This document shows positions 12,103 through 24,035 of a stretch of 64,000 nt of DNA, piece by piece (the first letter of the stretch is position 1; each line of letters starts with the position of its first letter). The DNA lies in the NCBI RefSeq assembly GCF_014898055.3, contig NW_023601212.1:41466329-41530328 (forward strand), written 5' to 3'. Source of the DNA: Talpa occidentalis. Lineage: Eukaryota > Chordata > Mammalia > Eulipotyphla > Talpidae. Position numbers and translations under genes: made by a program. The notes beneath the pieces were generated by a model. That model was given only the letters and a program-made list of their open reading frames with translations, was not told the DNA's origin and searched no databases.

Positions 12103-15100
12103 GCCAACAGTGGGGAAATGATAATAAATAAGGCTTTTTTTTCCTTCCTTGGGAAGAAGGGGAGGGGAGAGGAAGAAAAGAAAAAAGAAGGGAAAACACG
12201 AATTAATCTACAAGTAAAGGAAACGAGGGACAGTTTTCCCTGGAGACACATTTGGGTTCATCACTAACTTAATTAAATCCCGAGGCTGGTGGCCAGATAT
12301 AACCAGTCCATCTGCAGGGGAACTGAGGCTGGTCTGTACATCTTCTACTCACCCCTGGCAAGGACTGCTGCTTCTTTCTTCCCAGTCCTAGGTGCCTGGG
12401 GGACCCCTGTGTGGGGTGAGGGGATGATGAGTAGGGCCCTCCCCCAGAGAAAAATGGTACAGTTCCCTTAAGGGTTCTGGTAGGCTGGACACTGCATTGA
12501 GGACTTTTTTTTTTTTTTTTAACAGTATTTCATTGTATACTTTGCAACAACCAGTCAGTTGTATGAGTTTGGTCTACCAGATGAAGAGCTAAGGCTCAGA
12601 GAGATCAAGGAGCTTACCCCAGACCGCACAGCAGGAAAGTGGCAGGGCTGAGTTTGAACTCTGGGCTTTCTGAGCCCTTGACTAACAGTTGGCTAGCTGC
12701 CAGCAAAGAAAGTCCTGGGGAAAGCTGTCTCCCAGGGAACCTGTGCCAGTTCTCTTCATGCCTGCCATCTGGGCTTGGATTCTCAGTTGAGTATCATTCC
12801 TAGTGGGGTGCCAGACACAAGGAAGGTGTCTGAGTCCCAAAATCACCACCCCCTGGGCTGCTCATGGCCACAGGGGCTTTAGGCCCTAGCCCAGGAACAC
12901 TTGTATGTCTGCACACCAGATGTAAGAGAGGGCTGGAAGCAGTCCCTGACCACAGGGCAAGCCCAGCAGCCACTGCTGACTTCAGAATGGGGCCAGTTTC
13001 AGTGGGTGGAGGCAGCTTTTCTGGCTACTAAAGGGCAGTGGATCCTATCTCAGGAACTGGGCTAGGAACAGGTCCTTTCCATCCTCCCTCTCCCCAGGCC
13101 CACACTATCCCTCTAGCTAAGCTCTTCCTTTTTTCACCAGTCCCTGTCCCCTCTCCCTAAGCCCCACCACAGCAGGGAATGGGCAGATGGATGGGGAGGG
13201 GTAGGGCCTACACTAATATGCCCACCTTGAAGACTGTGACAAATGCATAAGTAGGTAAAAGGAAAAGCTCCAGCCCCCAACACCTTCATGGCCCAGCTTG
13301 GTCCTGAAGTATTTGAGTTCGGAAGCCTTGCCTGTGATTGCCTATAACCATCAGTGACCCTGCAGTGACACCTGTGGCCAAGGTGCCCCAGCAGGCTGTA
13401 GGAAGACTCAGTGGTTGGACTTTCAAGGGGAAGGAGGAGAAGAAAAACAACTGCTGCAATGCACTGGGAGCCTCAGGAGGGATTCCCTGTGGTTAGGGCC
13501 TCACAGTGAGGGAGGAGTCACCACACCCATTCTATCCATGAGCAAAACCAGGCTGTGGTAACCTGCAGAATTATGGAAGCAACTGATGAGGAAGGGGTAC
13601 ATGTACTCTTAGCCCCCTGTCCTAGTCAGGGAGGCAGGCCAAAGGCTCACCTATTTCTCATAATCATAAATGCCATGTCCCGATTTTTCACATGGGGAGA
13701 CCTAAATCTCACCTTCATTCACCTCACTGTCCGAGGCCCCAGTCAGAACAGCAGAACTGAGCATGGGAAGCCCACTCCAGCAGCCCCAGGAATCCAGGTA
13801 GCAAAGCAACCCCCACTTCTTCCTGCCTCCCCTTAGTACCCACCCGGCGGCCTCAGTATCTAGGTTTTGCTCTTTGATGCCAAACCCAAAGAAATGTCTG
13901 AGTCAGTAGGTGATAAGGTTGGTAAGAAAAGAACCCTGGGGCTGATGCACAATCCCAGCTGTGTGATAAGAAGGGGGGGGCAGTGCGGGGGGAAGCCCTC
14001 GCCTTCTGCACCTCCACTGCCCCATCTGTGAAATGGATGCAATGCAGGGTTGCTAAGGAGTTCAGTCTGATCCTGTAGGCAGTGCTTGTCCTTTCACAAG
14101 GCTCCAGGGAAAAAAAAAATCTCCCGGCCCTGCCTCCATTCCAGTGGCCAGGGATTTGAGCTGCTGAGTACAGGGGCTTCTGTCTGCATTTCAGTGTGCT
14201 CATAGAGCTTGGGGCAGGTTGGGGAGGGGCAGAGGTAGATGGGCTGGGCCCAGAATCTAGGTCTCAGGAAGCTATCTTGGTCTCCCCCACCAGGCAAGGC
14301 AGCTAGTCTCAGGGCTCTCCTGCCAGGGACTCGGGCAGGGGGGAGATTGCCCACCTAGAAAGAAAAGAGGCTGTTGCTTACTGCTTGCAGTCCCTGCTCT
14401 CTCTAAACTCCTTTTTGACAGCATAGGAGGAGCCTCTTTTAGACATACTGTGTCCAAACTCTAGCCCAGCTCAGGTGTTCAAGTCACATAGCATCAGACT
14501 CACATTGACATGAACCCTAGTATGTCTCTCACTTAATCCATGTACACATTACTGACCTTTCTCTGGGTCTCAGTTTCCCCAATTGTCACCTGGGGATGAT
14601 GAGAACACCCAATTCATAGGTAGGGCAATTATAATGATCTAGTGAAATCAGTCCAGTTCTAAATAAGTGCTAAGAAGTAGAAACTGCTATTACTATTATT
14701 CATTCAACAAATATTCATGCCAGGTGGGGATGGAGGTTGAAGGAGACAGACACAATCCCTGAGCTCTTGGAAAGAGGTATGGAGGAGGAATCAATCTGAC
14801 TCTGGTGTTGATTATCACCAGAAGGATCATTTCAGGCTCTGCTGGTGTTCACCATCACTAGATAAATGCAAGTTCCTGAGTCCCACTGCCCAGAGTCTGA
14901 CATGGCCTGCAACCTGCTATTTGAACCAACTGTCCCCCCATTGATCCCAAGTCAGGTGGTCCTAGGGGCACTCTCTGAGAAACCCTGACTTGGGCTTTCT
15001 TGGTCCTGGGAGAGCTGGCCCTCGTGGCCCCTCCCACAAAGAAAGGGCTTTAAAAGCTCCACACTTGCTGGTGCTTTCTCCTCCCTGATTTACAGAACCC

Positions 15101-15547
15101 ATGGCTCTCATTCCTTCCACTCAGAGAGAGTGGTGATCAGTACCCAAAGGGGAGGTGGAAGACTGACATTACAGTTAGACAGACTTTTCTGTTGGAGGCC
15201 TTCCCACCACTGTCATTGTCAATCTCCAGGAAGGATGATACAGAAGGCCAAGTTTACCACATCTGACCCAGGAACACTGTTTTTCCATTTGTAGATTATT
15301 AGATTAAGCAGAGTTCTACAGGTGTATACCACAGGAAGGAATGAGTCACAAGTATCTTTACAGCATGAGATGTTCCCCATCTCTTTGAATATGAACCCCC
15401 TTTCTTTATTTAGTACAGCATGTAACACAGAGGATTGCTCCATCAGTCTGTCCCTTGGCAATGAAACTACCAAGAAAAGCACTCATGGCTTTGCCTGTCT
15501 CCAAAGCCAACAGCTCTTTTGGAGAATGGGTCAAGCAAGACAACATT

Positions 15548-15670
15548 TTTGGATTTGTGGGAAGACAGTCTCTGTTACAAATATTCTGCTATTGTAGTAC
15601 GAAAGCAGCCACATATGATATGTAAACAAATGAGCATGACTGTGTGCCAATAAACCTGCATTTCCAGACA
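15548..15670 (+). mobile_element. Old hAT-type DNA transposon fragment
   Basis: The string around GAAAGCAGCCACATATGATA, followed by GACTGTGTGCCAATAAA, resembles a common mammalian non-autonomous hAT element (consensus GCGAAAGCAGCCATAGACAA then CTGTGTTCCAATAAA). Family name and borders are uncertain. Confidence 0.45.
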
Positions 15671-16100
15671 CCGCAATTTGAATTTCATGTAATTTTCTCA
15701 TGTCATGATACAGTGATTTGTGTCACAAAATCTTCTTTTGAAGGGAGAATGGGGCTCAATGGCCTATGGTGGAAGATTAATGGTGGGTGCAGTGTGAGAA
15801 CATATATTTGTAGAGGTGTGAATCTAAACTCCTGAAACACAGTGTTGTAAGACAATATTACCTCCATAAACATAAATTAAGAAACATGTGATATCCCCCC
15901 ATTCATTTAAAAATACGAAATTTGTATTTACATTTACTCATGTGTCATACAAAAAAACAGATGATGGCCACAGTCGGACAACCTGTTTTTAACGCTAGTT
16001 CTTTACCTGAATGGCTTGCTTTTTGAACACTGCCCCCCAAAGGAAATAGAAAGATAACTCACTTTCCTCGTCTAGAGAATAGCTTCAAAAACGAACGTGA

Positions 16101-16374
16101 GGGTCTCCTTGGTGGCGCAAGTGGTTAAGTCTCAGCACTATGAAGCTATCACTAGCCACTGAAGCACAAGTTCAATCCCCGGCCAGGGGACTAACACACA
16201 CGGCACAGCAGACCTCTTCTGTCTCACCTGCTGCTACCCTCAGCAGTGTATTTCAGTCAATCTGAAGGTTCTGCTCCTCACTCTGTCTCTGGTGAATTCT
16301 CTCACCTCCAACACCTCTAGCCCACACCCCAGCTCTTATATACATAAATAAATAAAATAAATCTTTAAAAAAAA
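16101..16374 (+). mobile_element. tRNA-derived SINE, GTTAAG subfamily
   Basis: Starts GGGTCTCCTTGGTGGCGCAA and ends ...AAATAAATCTTTAAAA. Flanks ACGAACGTGAGG and ATGAACTTGAGG are a diverged target duplication. Confidence 0.9.
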
Positions 16375-16572
16375 TAATGAACTTGAGGGGCAATGGAAAA
16401 ATTATGTATAATGAATGGGGGCTTCCCCCATCCTCTATGTCCAGTTAGTTTATAAGACTTGTCAATAACTCACCCATAATAGGTATGAAGACTAGGCATT
16501 TCTGACGATGGCCTGCCTTGTCCATCATTCCATCACCAGTTCATAGCACACTGTTGGGCACACTTTTATTGT

Positions 16573-16628
16573 CTAATGAGTGCTATGTGCTATGAGTGCT
16601 ATGTGCTAATGAGTGCTATGTGCTATGC
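16573..16628. repeat. Short tandem repeat, unit AATGAGTGCTATGTGCT-like
   Basis: Three to four imperfect copies of a GAGTGCTATGTGCTA unit, with one copy lacking the AAT. Confidence 0.7.
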
Positions 16629-18570
16629 TGGGAACACATAACTAGTGAGCAAGACTATGAGCAGTTTCAATCTGCAGATTGTGTCCTTGGAGGGCTCTGC
16701 TTGATCAATCCCTTGTCCCCAGCCCCCAAGATGTGGGGGCAGGTGGTGGGAGGAGAAGGCAAGGATTTTTGTTTCAGAGATAACTTGCCTAGGTCCCCAC
16801 CCTTCCCACAATACCCACACCCCTGCCTCACCCAGAAGCCTCCTGAAATGAAGAAAGACTTGGGGCTGAGCATGAGCCTCCAGCCCAGGGACAATTTTTC
16901 TTACTGACTACTCCCCTAAAGTTGGAGACAGGCCATTCAGGAGCAAGGGGTATAACACTTTTCCACTAGAAACTGGAATCCTGGTATCCAGCTTCCTGGG
17001 ATCATCGCCCACATGGCCCAGCAAGTCAACTCTTAAAGTCACCAGGCAGTCACACAATTCAAAATGATAAAAATAAATGCGAACAGTGTAATTCTGAGGG
17101 CTGAGCTGGAAACAACTATCATCATAATAACAGTAGCAGCTAACACAGTTTGAGCAATTACTATGTATTTGATGTTCAACATTGTATTCTTTTATTGGAT
17201 CCACAGCACAGGAAGGAGAGTAAAATCATTAGCAAGGAATCACTTAGAGGAGAGGAAATTGAGGGCCACAAGAAGTTAACTGACAAAAGAACACACAAGT
17301 AGAAAACAGTAGATAGTTTCAAGGACATCCAAACCATGCCTTTGTTCCTTACTTTATTCAATCAAAAGACTCCTTTGGGCTTGGGTTCAAATTGCAAAAG
17401 TGGGGCAGTGAAGGGGCAACAGTCAACTAGACTAGCTAAGAACTGACATCACTTTCTGCTCAAATTTGTCTTTCTAACAGCTGCTGATGATCCTCCTGGC
17501 AACTTGGTACCTCCAAATTTTTACTGAAAATTTATCTCTTTCCTTAAGGTCCTGTCACCTCTTAAAAAGGGTCTGGTCTAAGAAGATTCCCAGAAGTACG
17601 CTACTCCCTGGTCTTGTATCAAATTCTTGGGGGAAAGATTAGGAGAGCCTGAGATGATCCCTCTTGAAGTTTATTGATTGATTTCAAAAGCAAAGGGTTG
17701 CAGTTTGCACACAGTCACTTTGCTCTGCTAATGCCAAGCTCCAAAGCAAGACAAGAAGAACCAAAGTGGACTTGGCCCAGCTAGTTATTGAGGAGAAAAA
17801 AATTCCCCCCTCCAAAGCAGTGGCTCACTTCCCCTTCCTTCTGACCTCGGTGTCCTGTCCAAGTGGCTCTGGAAGCTGGTACCTCCTCAGTGACATGTGA
17901 TCCAGCTGACACTAACTTGATTGACACCAAAACATGTGTATGGAAAAAAGAAGCAGCTTAAAGAAGCTAAGAAACATCCTGAGACACTATTTGTTCCCTA
18001 TTCCCAGAAAGGAAGACCTTAATGGGCAGAACAGGTAAGAAAGGGCTCACCTCCAGGTATAGTGCCCTTCCCTGAACAACACCAGCTCAAAGACAGCGGC
18101 CCACAGAGAAACAACCAAGTTTCTGTTCCTCTAACTCAGCCACACAAGATCACTCCTCCCAGTTGTGGGCTTCGTTTTTGGAAAAACAAACCCTCCATGC
18201 TAAATTCATACTACACTCCTAACTTACAGCTCCATGAAACTACCTCTGGCAGATTTGGGAACTGATAGCAGGATTGAAATCGATACTAGCTAACAGTTAA
18301 GCTATCAAACCACATTCAGAAACAGTAGAGAGTTAAAAAATGAGCCCTGGATATATTCCTGAAAGTAATCAAAAGTCCCTGAAATGCAAAAGAGAGGCGG
18401 TGAAAATGATTCTCCCCATTTCACAGGATGAAAAACTGAGGCCTCAGGTGTAGGCACAGAGTCCGGGAGACGACTTGGGTTTCTTGAGGCACACAGCACA
18501 GGTGGCCTTGCTCCGCTTAGGGGAGCAAAGAGGTCCCAGCAGTAGCTGCCCTATTTGGTGCCTGGGGGCC

Positions 18571-18700
18571 CGGCCCCGCCCCGCCCACACCTTCCCCACC
18601 TCACCCCGCCTACCCACATCGGTCCCGCCTCACTCCTCCCTCGCTCCCATTGGCCTAGCCTCCCCAGACCCGCCCCTCCGCGCCTCCCGACATATAAAAG
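18571..18700 (+). promoter_or_regulatory. TATA-box promoter on the plus strand, antisense to RFX1
   Basis: In plus-strand order there are GC boxes (CCCCGCCCCGCCC near 18573), an inverted CCAAT box (ATTGG near 18649), another GC box near 18669 and TATAAAAG at 18693-18700. A start near 18723 is predicted. Transcription would run rightwards through the putative RFX1 first exon. I could not find a convincing coding exon or strong donor downstream, so the product, if any, is probably non-coding. Confidence 0.4.
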
Positions 18701-18956
18701 CCCCCGCGGCCGGTCGACCTCCACTTGCAGTCGGCCTGCGAGCGCCCGCCCCTCACGGGGGCCGGGCCGCGGTGCTGGAGGGCGGGTGGTGTCGCCCCAG
18801 CCGGGCCACGGCCCCCTCCCCCACGGCCCCGACTGTCGCCGCCGCCATTTTGATCGCCCGCCCCTTCCCCCTGGACTAGGACTTCAGCGACACACGCTGC
18901 CCGGGTCCAACCATCCGCCCAGGTCCGGCCTCCCACCCTGGGGCCGCCCCGGTTAC

Positions 18957-19180
18957 CTCGGCTTCTCCCCACTTCTGTCCGCCGAAGGCCTTTCCAGAGG
19001 TCTTAGAGGCGATGCTGGAAGGGCGAAGGAACGTGCCGGGGTCCCCGGGACGGGCCGGGGGTGGGGTGGGGGTGGGGGTCGGCCGGGCTGTTGTTGTTGT
19101 TGACTCGCGTTGCCGGGTTGCTTGGTCGCCACGACTACCGTGGCTATGGCGCCTCCGTTTCCCTCACCGGGGCAACTGTT
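18957..19180 (-). other. RFX1: Putative non-coding first exon of RFX1
   Basis: The coding exon of RFX1 opens with 45 bases of 5' UTR at 12147, so an upstream non-coding exon is required. In the CpG island the minus strand offers a donor CGAG|GTAACC at 18957/18956, with inverted CCAAT boxes about 50-105 bp beyond the suggested start near 19180. The exact start is inferred. An alternative start nearer 18880, just upstream of a YY1-type motif (AAAATGGCGGC on the minus strand, about 18843-18853), is also possible. Confidence 0.45.
19109..19121 (-). promoter_or_regulatory. X-box-like site in the RFX1 5' region
   Basis: On the minus strand the 13 bases read GCAACC-C-GGCAAC. The right half fits RGYAAC exactly and the left half differs from GTNRCC at one base. 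A second pair of half-sites (GGCAAC and GTTGC) lies near 19171-19182. RFX1 is reported to repress its own gene, so a self-binding site here would make sense; binding itself is not shown by the sequence. Confidence 0.4.
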
Positions 19181-19195
19181 GCTACCCACCCTACT

Positions 19196-19285
19196 TACGT
19201 CACGCGCTGGGGGCGGGGTCCCGAGTGATTGGCGGTGCCGGGAGAAGTGATTGGATGGTGCCGGATCCTGCTGCTAAGCTATTGG
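19196..19285 (-). promoter_or_regulatory. RFX1 core promoter: CRE-like site and three CCAAT boxes
   Basis: On the plus strand TTACGTCAC lies at about 19195-19203, followed by ATTGG at 19228-19232, 19250-19254 and 19281-19285, which are CCAAT boxes on the minus strand spaced 22 and 31 bp apart. No TATA box is seen for the minus strand. The arrangement (CCAAT boxes upstream of a TATA-less CpG-island start) fits RFX1 transcription leftwards; NF-Y and ATF/CREB binding is inferred from motif only. Confidence 0.55.
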
Positions 19286-19539
19286 CCTCAAGTCATGCTT
19301 TTCAACACGCTCTCGACTTCCCAGCGCTCTGATTCATCAGTAGCAATGTCCATCAAAGGAAACTGAGCCCTCTAAGGCAGCGGAGCCCGTCACTCCCTCA
19401 AGGAAGCCGCGAACTAAGAATGAAAGGGTGGGGTCTATGAGGTCGGGATTGGGTTTCGATCGCCAAATCTGCCTTCTGGTTGGACTAAAGGGACGTCAAT
19501 CACTCCCAAAAGTTTGCCGCGCCCCCTGGCTGGACTCTG

Positions 19540-19551
19540 TGCGCGTGCGCA
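19540..19551. promoter_or_regulatory. NRF1-type palindrome
   Basis: TGCGCGTGCGCA matches the NRF1 consensus (reverse complement form). It lies about 350 bp upstream of the presumed RFX1 start inside the same CpG island, flanked by CRE-like sites at about 19492 and 19688. Confidence 0.4.
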
Positions 19552-20182
19552 GCGCGCAACGCCAGCTGGGAATAGTAGTCCGTTTCTGCATGCCTTAAAC
19601 ACCTTACCAAATAAAAAGGACGAGAAAGGAAGATCTCTTCTTTAAGACTTCTGCCTTCCCCGGTGGGCCAGTTCTTGCCTTCACGCGCGGACGTCATGGG
19701 AGGAATGTGGTGACGCACTGTTGCTCGTCTGTGACGTTAGCGGCGGAGGCCAGGCTTGGGATTCGATTACAGCACTGGGCCCTCTTCTCACCCCATCCCT
19801 CCATTGCACTACAATGGTAGAATGGACGTGGGGAGCCAAGGCGCGATTCGATCCCCAGCGCAAACCCCTCTTCCGCCTACGATCGGCGGAGAGCGCAGCC
19901 TGGAAAGGTCACCGCTGCCTGGGGCAGCTGCTATCTCAGCCCCACAGGCGGTGCCGGTGGCCCGGGGAAAGGTCTTCCCACAGGCGGTGGACTTAATTAG
20001 TTACTTCTAATGTAGGCGATAAGGAAAAGTCATCACCTGCCCTTCCCAGGGGAGTCCTGCCCTCTTCCCGCCTTTCTTCCAGTCCTCCATGCCTCAGATT
20101 CCCTAGGGGAGGAGAAGAAAAGACAGGGTAAAAGGCTCGGAACTAGAAAACATCAAGAAAAATAATATCCTAATGCAGTGTA

Positions 20183-20449
20183 TTTTTTAAAGATTTATTT
20201 ATTTATACAAGAAGTGGGGTACAGGTCAGAGGCGCAGGAGGGTGAGAGAATTCACCAGAGACAGAGCGGGGAGCAGAACAGGCAGTCGGACCAAAGACAC
20301 TGCTGAGGGGAGCAGCAGGCGAGGCAGGAGAGGTCTGCTGCGCCATGTGGGACTCTCCCTGGCCCGCCGGGGATCGAACCCGCGCTGCAGAGACTGTGGA
20401 CAGCTTCACAGTGGGGCGCTTAACCTGCTGCCTCACAGGGGGGGGGGGA
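20183..20449 (-). mobile_element. tRNA-derived SINE
   Basis: Antisense copy: AAAGATTTATTTATTTATAC tail at left, head decayed to a G run at right. First element beyond the RFX1 CpG island. Confidence 0.85.
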
Positions 20450-21702
20450 ATTAATGGGGAGGGGATAATGCGTGATATACAAAACGGCAACATTTTAAAT
20501 ATTAATTGATAGAATCTGCCAGAACAGGGGTTGAGTTGAGATTAGTCTTGCAAGCGCAGGTTTGGATCTTGTCTTTTAAAAATATTTTGGTTATCACATA
20601 GTTTTTGTGTTAATTTTGGTTTTTGAAAATCATCATCCCAATGAGTTTTTTGAACCCCCCCTTAAATTTTCACACCCTAGTTCCCACTAGACAAAAGAGG
20701 AACAAATAAAGCAAAGGCTCACACCTGCAATTCTAATTCCATTTCTGCTGTGTGGTAATGAAAAAAGTGGTTCCAATTCTCTGAGCTTCTGTTTCCTATG
20801 TCAACCATTATTCCTCAGTGCAAAATCTGAGCTGGAAACATGAAGGAAGCATGCCAGTTCCTAGACTGCATTCTACCAAGAGAGACACAAGAAACTGAAA
20901 TTGATAGATAAAGTAGGTACTTAAAGGCTATGAGAGGAAGCATTAGGGTGTATTACCTGAGGAGAGGCCAGCAAACAGACTGAGTTGTGAGAAGAAAGTG
21001 CCACCAAATCAAGGTGGAGGGAACCACAGAGGCAAAGTTCTGAGGACCAGAACAAAAATATCCAGCAGGGGTGGAGTGAAGTCAAAGAGATAATGGTAGC
21101 CAGGTGAATCTACAGAAATCATTCACTCAGCAAAGTGAAATATTCCCGCCATTTTAACAGGTGAGAAAACAGGCTCAGAAGGGGAAGTAACTCCCCTAGG
21201 AACCCAAGTTGGAGGGACCAGCACCCAGAAAACCTGTCTCCTTTTCTGGGTGTGACCCTCAGTGGAAGAGGAGAAGCAGCAACAGCCCCCTTCTGCTGGA
21301 AATGCCAACTGACCTCTAGTCTGACAGGTCTCCCCAAGAATTAGACTTCCAGTAGGAGGAGCCCAACTTGGCAAAATGACTTGGGAAGTCATTCAGCACC
21401 TTCAGCTGCTTCTATAAGACTGATGGGAATCCCAGGGTCAGCCATATGCTGAGGAGAGAACTTAAGCCCTTTTTCCACTTCCCACCCATTTCCCCACATT
21501 CCAGAAATCCTTGAACCACAACATAGTATGCATAGCCAAGCATGGAAATCATTTCTTCAATTATAAATGTTCATTACAAGCCTTTGCATCAGGGAAGGTA
21601 GTGGAGGGTGGGAAAACTAGAAATGTTCTTTTTTTATCTGATGATAGTTGCACTGGTGTACAGATAGAAAAATTCCCTGAGCTCTCTATTCAAGTTCTGT
21701 GT

Positions 21703-21747
21703 ACCTCAGTTTGAAAGTTTTCTCTCTCTCTCTACCTCAGTTTGAAA

Positions 21748-21825
<78 letters not shown>
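21703..21825 (+). repeat. Compound (CT)n(CA)n microsatellite with a duplicated leader
   Basis: TACCTCAGTTTGAAAGTT occurs twice, each followed by a CT run; the second run continues about 48 bases and switches to about 13 CA units. Confidence 0.9.
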
Positions 21826-21827
<2 letters not shown>

Positions 21828-21972
21828 ATACCATTGGAAGCAGCTCTTCACTTCCTGGAAACAGTTGTAATTAAAAGTAAGGAATTAAGCATGGCCTTCC
21901 CCTCTCAGTAGTAGTTATGTTTCACAGTCACCAAACAGCTCAGAAGAATGCCAGTTTTAAAATTCAGAAGGA

Positions 21973-22240
21973 AGGGATTCTCTGGTGGTACAGGGGTTAA
22001 AGTCTCAGCTCTATCGAGCTATCACCAGCCACTGTTGCATAAGTTCCGTCCCTGGCCTGGGAGCTTACTCACATGGCACAGCAGACCTCTCCTGTCTTGC
22101 CTGCTGCTCCCCTCAGCAGTGTATTTCAGTCATTCCACCTGTTCTGCTTTCCATTCTGTCTCTGGTGAATCCTCCACCAACACCCAAACCTCTGGTCTAT
22201 TCCCAGCTCTTGTATGCATAAATAAATAAATCTTTTTAAA
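21973..22240 (+). mobile_element. tRNA-derived SINE
   Basis: Diverged head (GGGATTCTCTGGTGGTACAG) and an AAATAAATCTTTTT tail. Flanks AAATTCAGAAGGA and AAATTCAGATGGA form the target duplication. Confidence 0.85.
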
Positions 22241-22689
22241 AATTAAATTAAATTCAGATGGATTGGGAGAATTAGAAAATCACCATTTTTGCAAAAGCCA
22301 ATGAAATCATTGATTTAAGCACTGCTGATCATGGATGTTACAAGGCACCAAGTGAGAGGAGGATGGAAACAAAATATGCTACAGGTCACAAAGCACACAC
22401 ACCACCACCCCCTACTAGGCTGCCTAACAGTGTTTACTGTGATGAAACTCAGCATCAGAGAAGAGGGACCTGGAGAATCCAATCTGAGGCAAAAGGAAGT
22501 TCACAGCTTCCTATAGGATACATTATGCCAAAATGCTAAACCTAGCTCTGATGAAATCTCCCAACTTAACATTCAGTTTGCAGGAAGTGGAAGGGGTAGA
22601 CAACATGAGGAAGCAGTAGAACATATCCAGAGGGGGCAACTGCCCTGATCACTTAAACAGGAAAAAATGGATGGAACTATTTTAGCGCA

Positions 22690-22884
22690 GGTGGCAGCGT
22701 TGACATTTTTGTTGTGGGGTGCACTGTTGTTTCCTGTGCATTATAGGATATTGGTAGCATCCCTGGCCACCACCCAGGAAATTTCAGTGGCACCCTAATA
22801 CAAGTGGGACAATCAAAGATGTCTCCAGACACTGCCAAATCTTCTTGGAAGTACAAATCACCACCAGTTAAGAATCACTGTCAC
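22690..22884 (-). mobile_element. MER5-like hAT fragment
   Basis: Antisense pieces such as GTTGACATTTTTGTTGTGGG, CTGGCCACCACCCAGGAAAT and GTCTCCAGACACTGCCAAAT match the well-known MER5A/B pattern. A later SINE (22885-23150) interrupts its right end, which resumes just after it. Confidence 0.7.
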
Positions 22885-23150
22885 AGGGCCTCCCTGGTGG
22901 CGCAGGGGTTAAGGTGCAGCACTATGAAGTTATCCACAGCCACTGTAGCACAAGTCCAGATCCCTGGCCAGGGAGGTGACCCACATGACGCAGCAGACCT
23001 CTCCTGTCTCACTTGCTGCTCCCCTCAGCAGTGTATTTCAGTCAATCTGCCAGTTCTGTTCCCCACTCTGTCTCTGATGAATCCTCTCACCCCCACACCT
23101 CTGACCTCTACCCCAGTTCTTGTGTGCATAAATAAATAAATCTTCAGAAA
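22885..23150 (+). mobile_element. tRNA-derived SINE inserted in MER5-like element
   Basis: Starts GGGCCTCCCTGGTGGCGCAG. Target duplication AAGAATCACTGTCACA / AAGAATTACTGCCAGA. Confidence 0.9.
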
Positions 23151-23754
23151 AAAAAAGAATTACTGCCAGAGATGATGGAGCCACTGAAAAAATAATCCAG
23201 GGTCCCTGAGTAGTATGCCAGCCAAACCAAACATTTTCTTTTAAGTCAATTTAACAGGATCCTGTTAAATTGGAAAAAAGAAATACAACCTGGTAGTTCT
23301 TTTCCAAGTTTTTTTATTTATTGAAATTTAAACACCAGATAAGATGTTCACTGAAGTGGGAAGTTGGAAGCAATGGATATGTCCATGTCCAAGGAACTAG
23401 AAAAATGAAATGAGAAGACTCCAGGAAACAGAATAACACACTAACAGACTAGTGGTGAAAGCAACAAAGTAACTCTTTTAAAATGTAGCACTGATGGAGT
23501 GACACCCAAACACTGCAGCATTTTAAAATAAGGTGATCTCACACTTGACACAAGTGGCAAGAGGTCTTTTTGGATTTTTGCTAAAAGGGAGGAAAAAAAG
23601 AATGAAAAAATTTTAAACATTCATTAATATGCCAGCAAATAAGACTCATACTGGTGCATTAAAATGCAAACAAGATGCCCTTCTTTTACAACTGCAATTT
23701 TTCAAAAAATTCTGTTTGTTATACATGAGATGGTGAATTGTGAGCAATCTGGTT

Positions 23755-24035
23755 TTTTTTTTTTTTTTTTTGAGATTCTTTTTTTTTATTTATGCATACA
23801 AGAACTGGGGTCTAGGCCAGAGGTGCAGGGGGTGAGAGGATTCACCAGAGACACAGTGGGGAGCAGAACAGGCAGACTGACTGAAATACACTGCTGAGGG
23901 GAGCAGAGGGCAAGACAGGAGAGGTCAACTATACCATATGTGGGTTAGCTCCCTGGCCAGGATGGAACTCAGGCTGCAGTGGTGGGTGATAGCGTGATAG
24001 TGCTGAGACTTAACTCCTGTGCCACCAGGAAGGCC
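23755..24035 (-). mobile_element. tRNA-derived SINE
   Basis: Antisense copy with a long T run at left and ...CACCAGGAAGGCC at right. CAATCTGGTT flanks both ends. Confidence 0.9.

Larger units (their letters stand above)
12148..18956. other. RFX1 first intron
   Basis: 6.8 kb of non-coding sequence between the putative first exon and the first coding exon. It contains a MIR-like fragment near 12585-12680, an old hAT-type fragment near 15550-15670, one tRNA-derived SINE at 16101-16374 and a short tandem array at 16573-16628. No coding exon was found. Confidence 0.6.
18540..19960. promoter_or_regulatory. CpG island at the 5' end of RFX1
   Basis: This is a long GC- and CpG-rich stretch, with several GC boxes (for example near 18571 and 18669), CCAAT boxes, CRE-like sites and an NRF1-type palindrome. 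It covers the putative RFX1 first exon and extends roughly 700 bp beyond it. The breadth suggests more than one start site. Confidence 0.75.

Noticed and set aside
11681..12121. Long plus-strand reading frame opposite the first RFX1 coding exon
   Set aside because: It is the antisense of a proline/glutamine-rich exon; low-complexity G/W/A text with no family resemblance.
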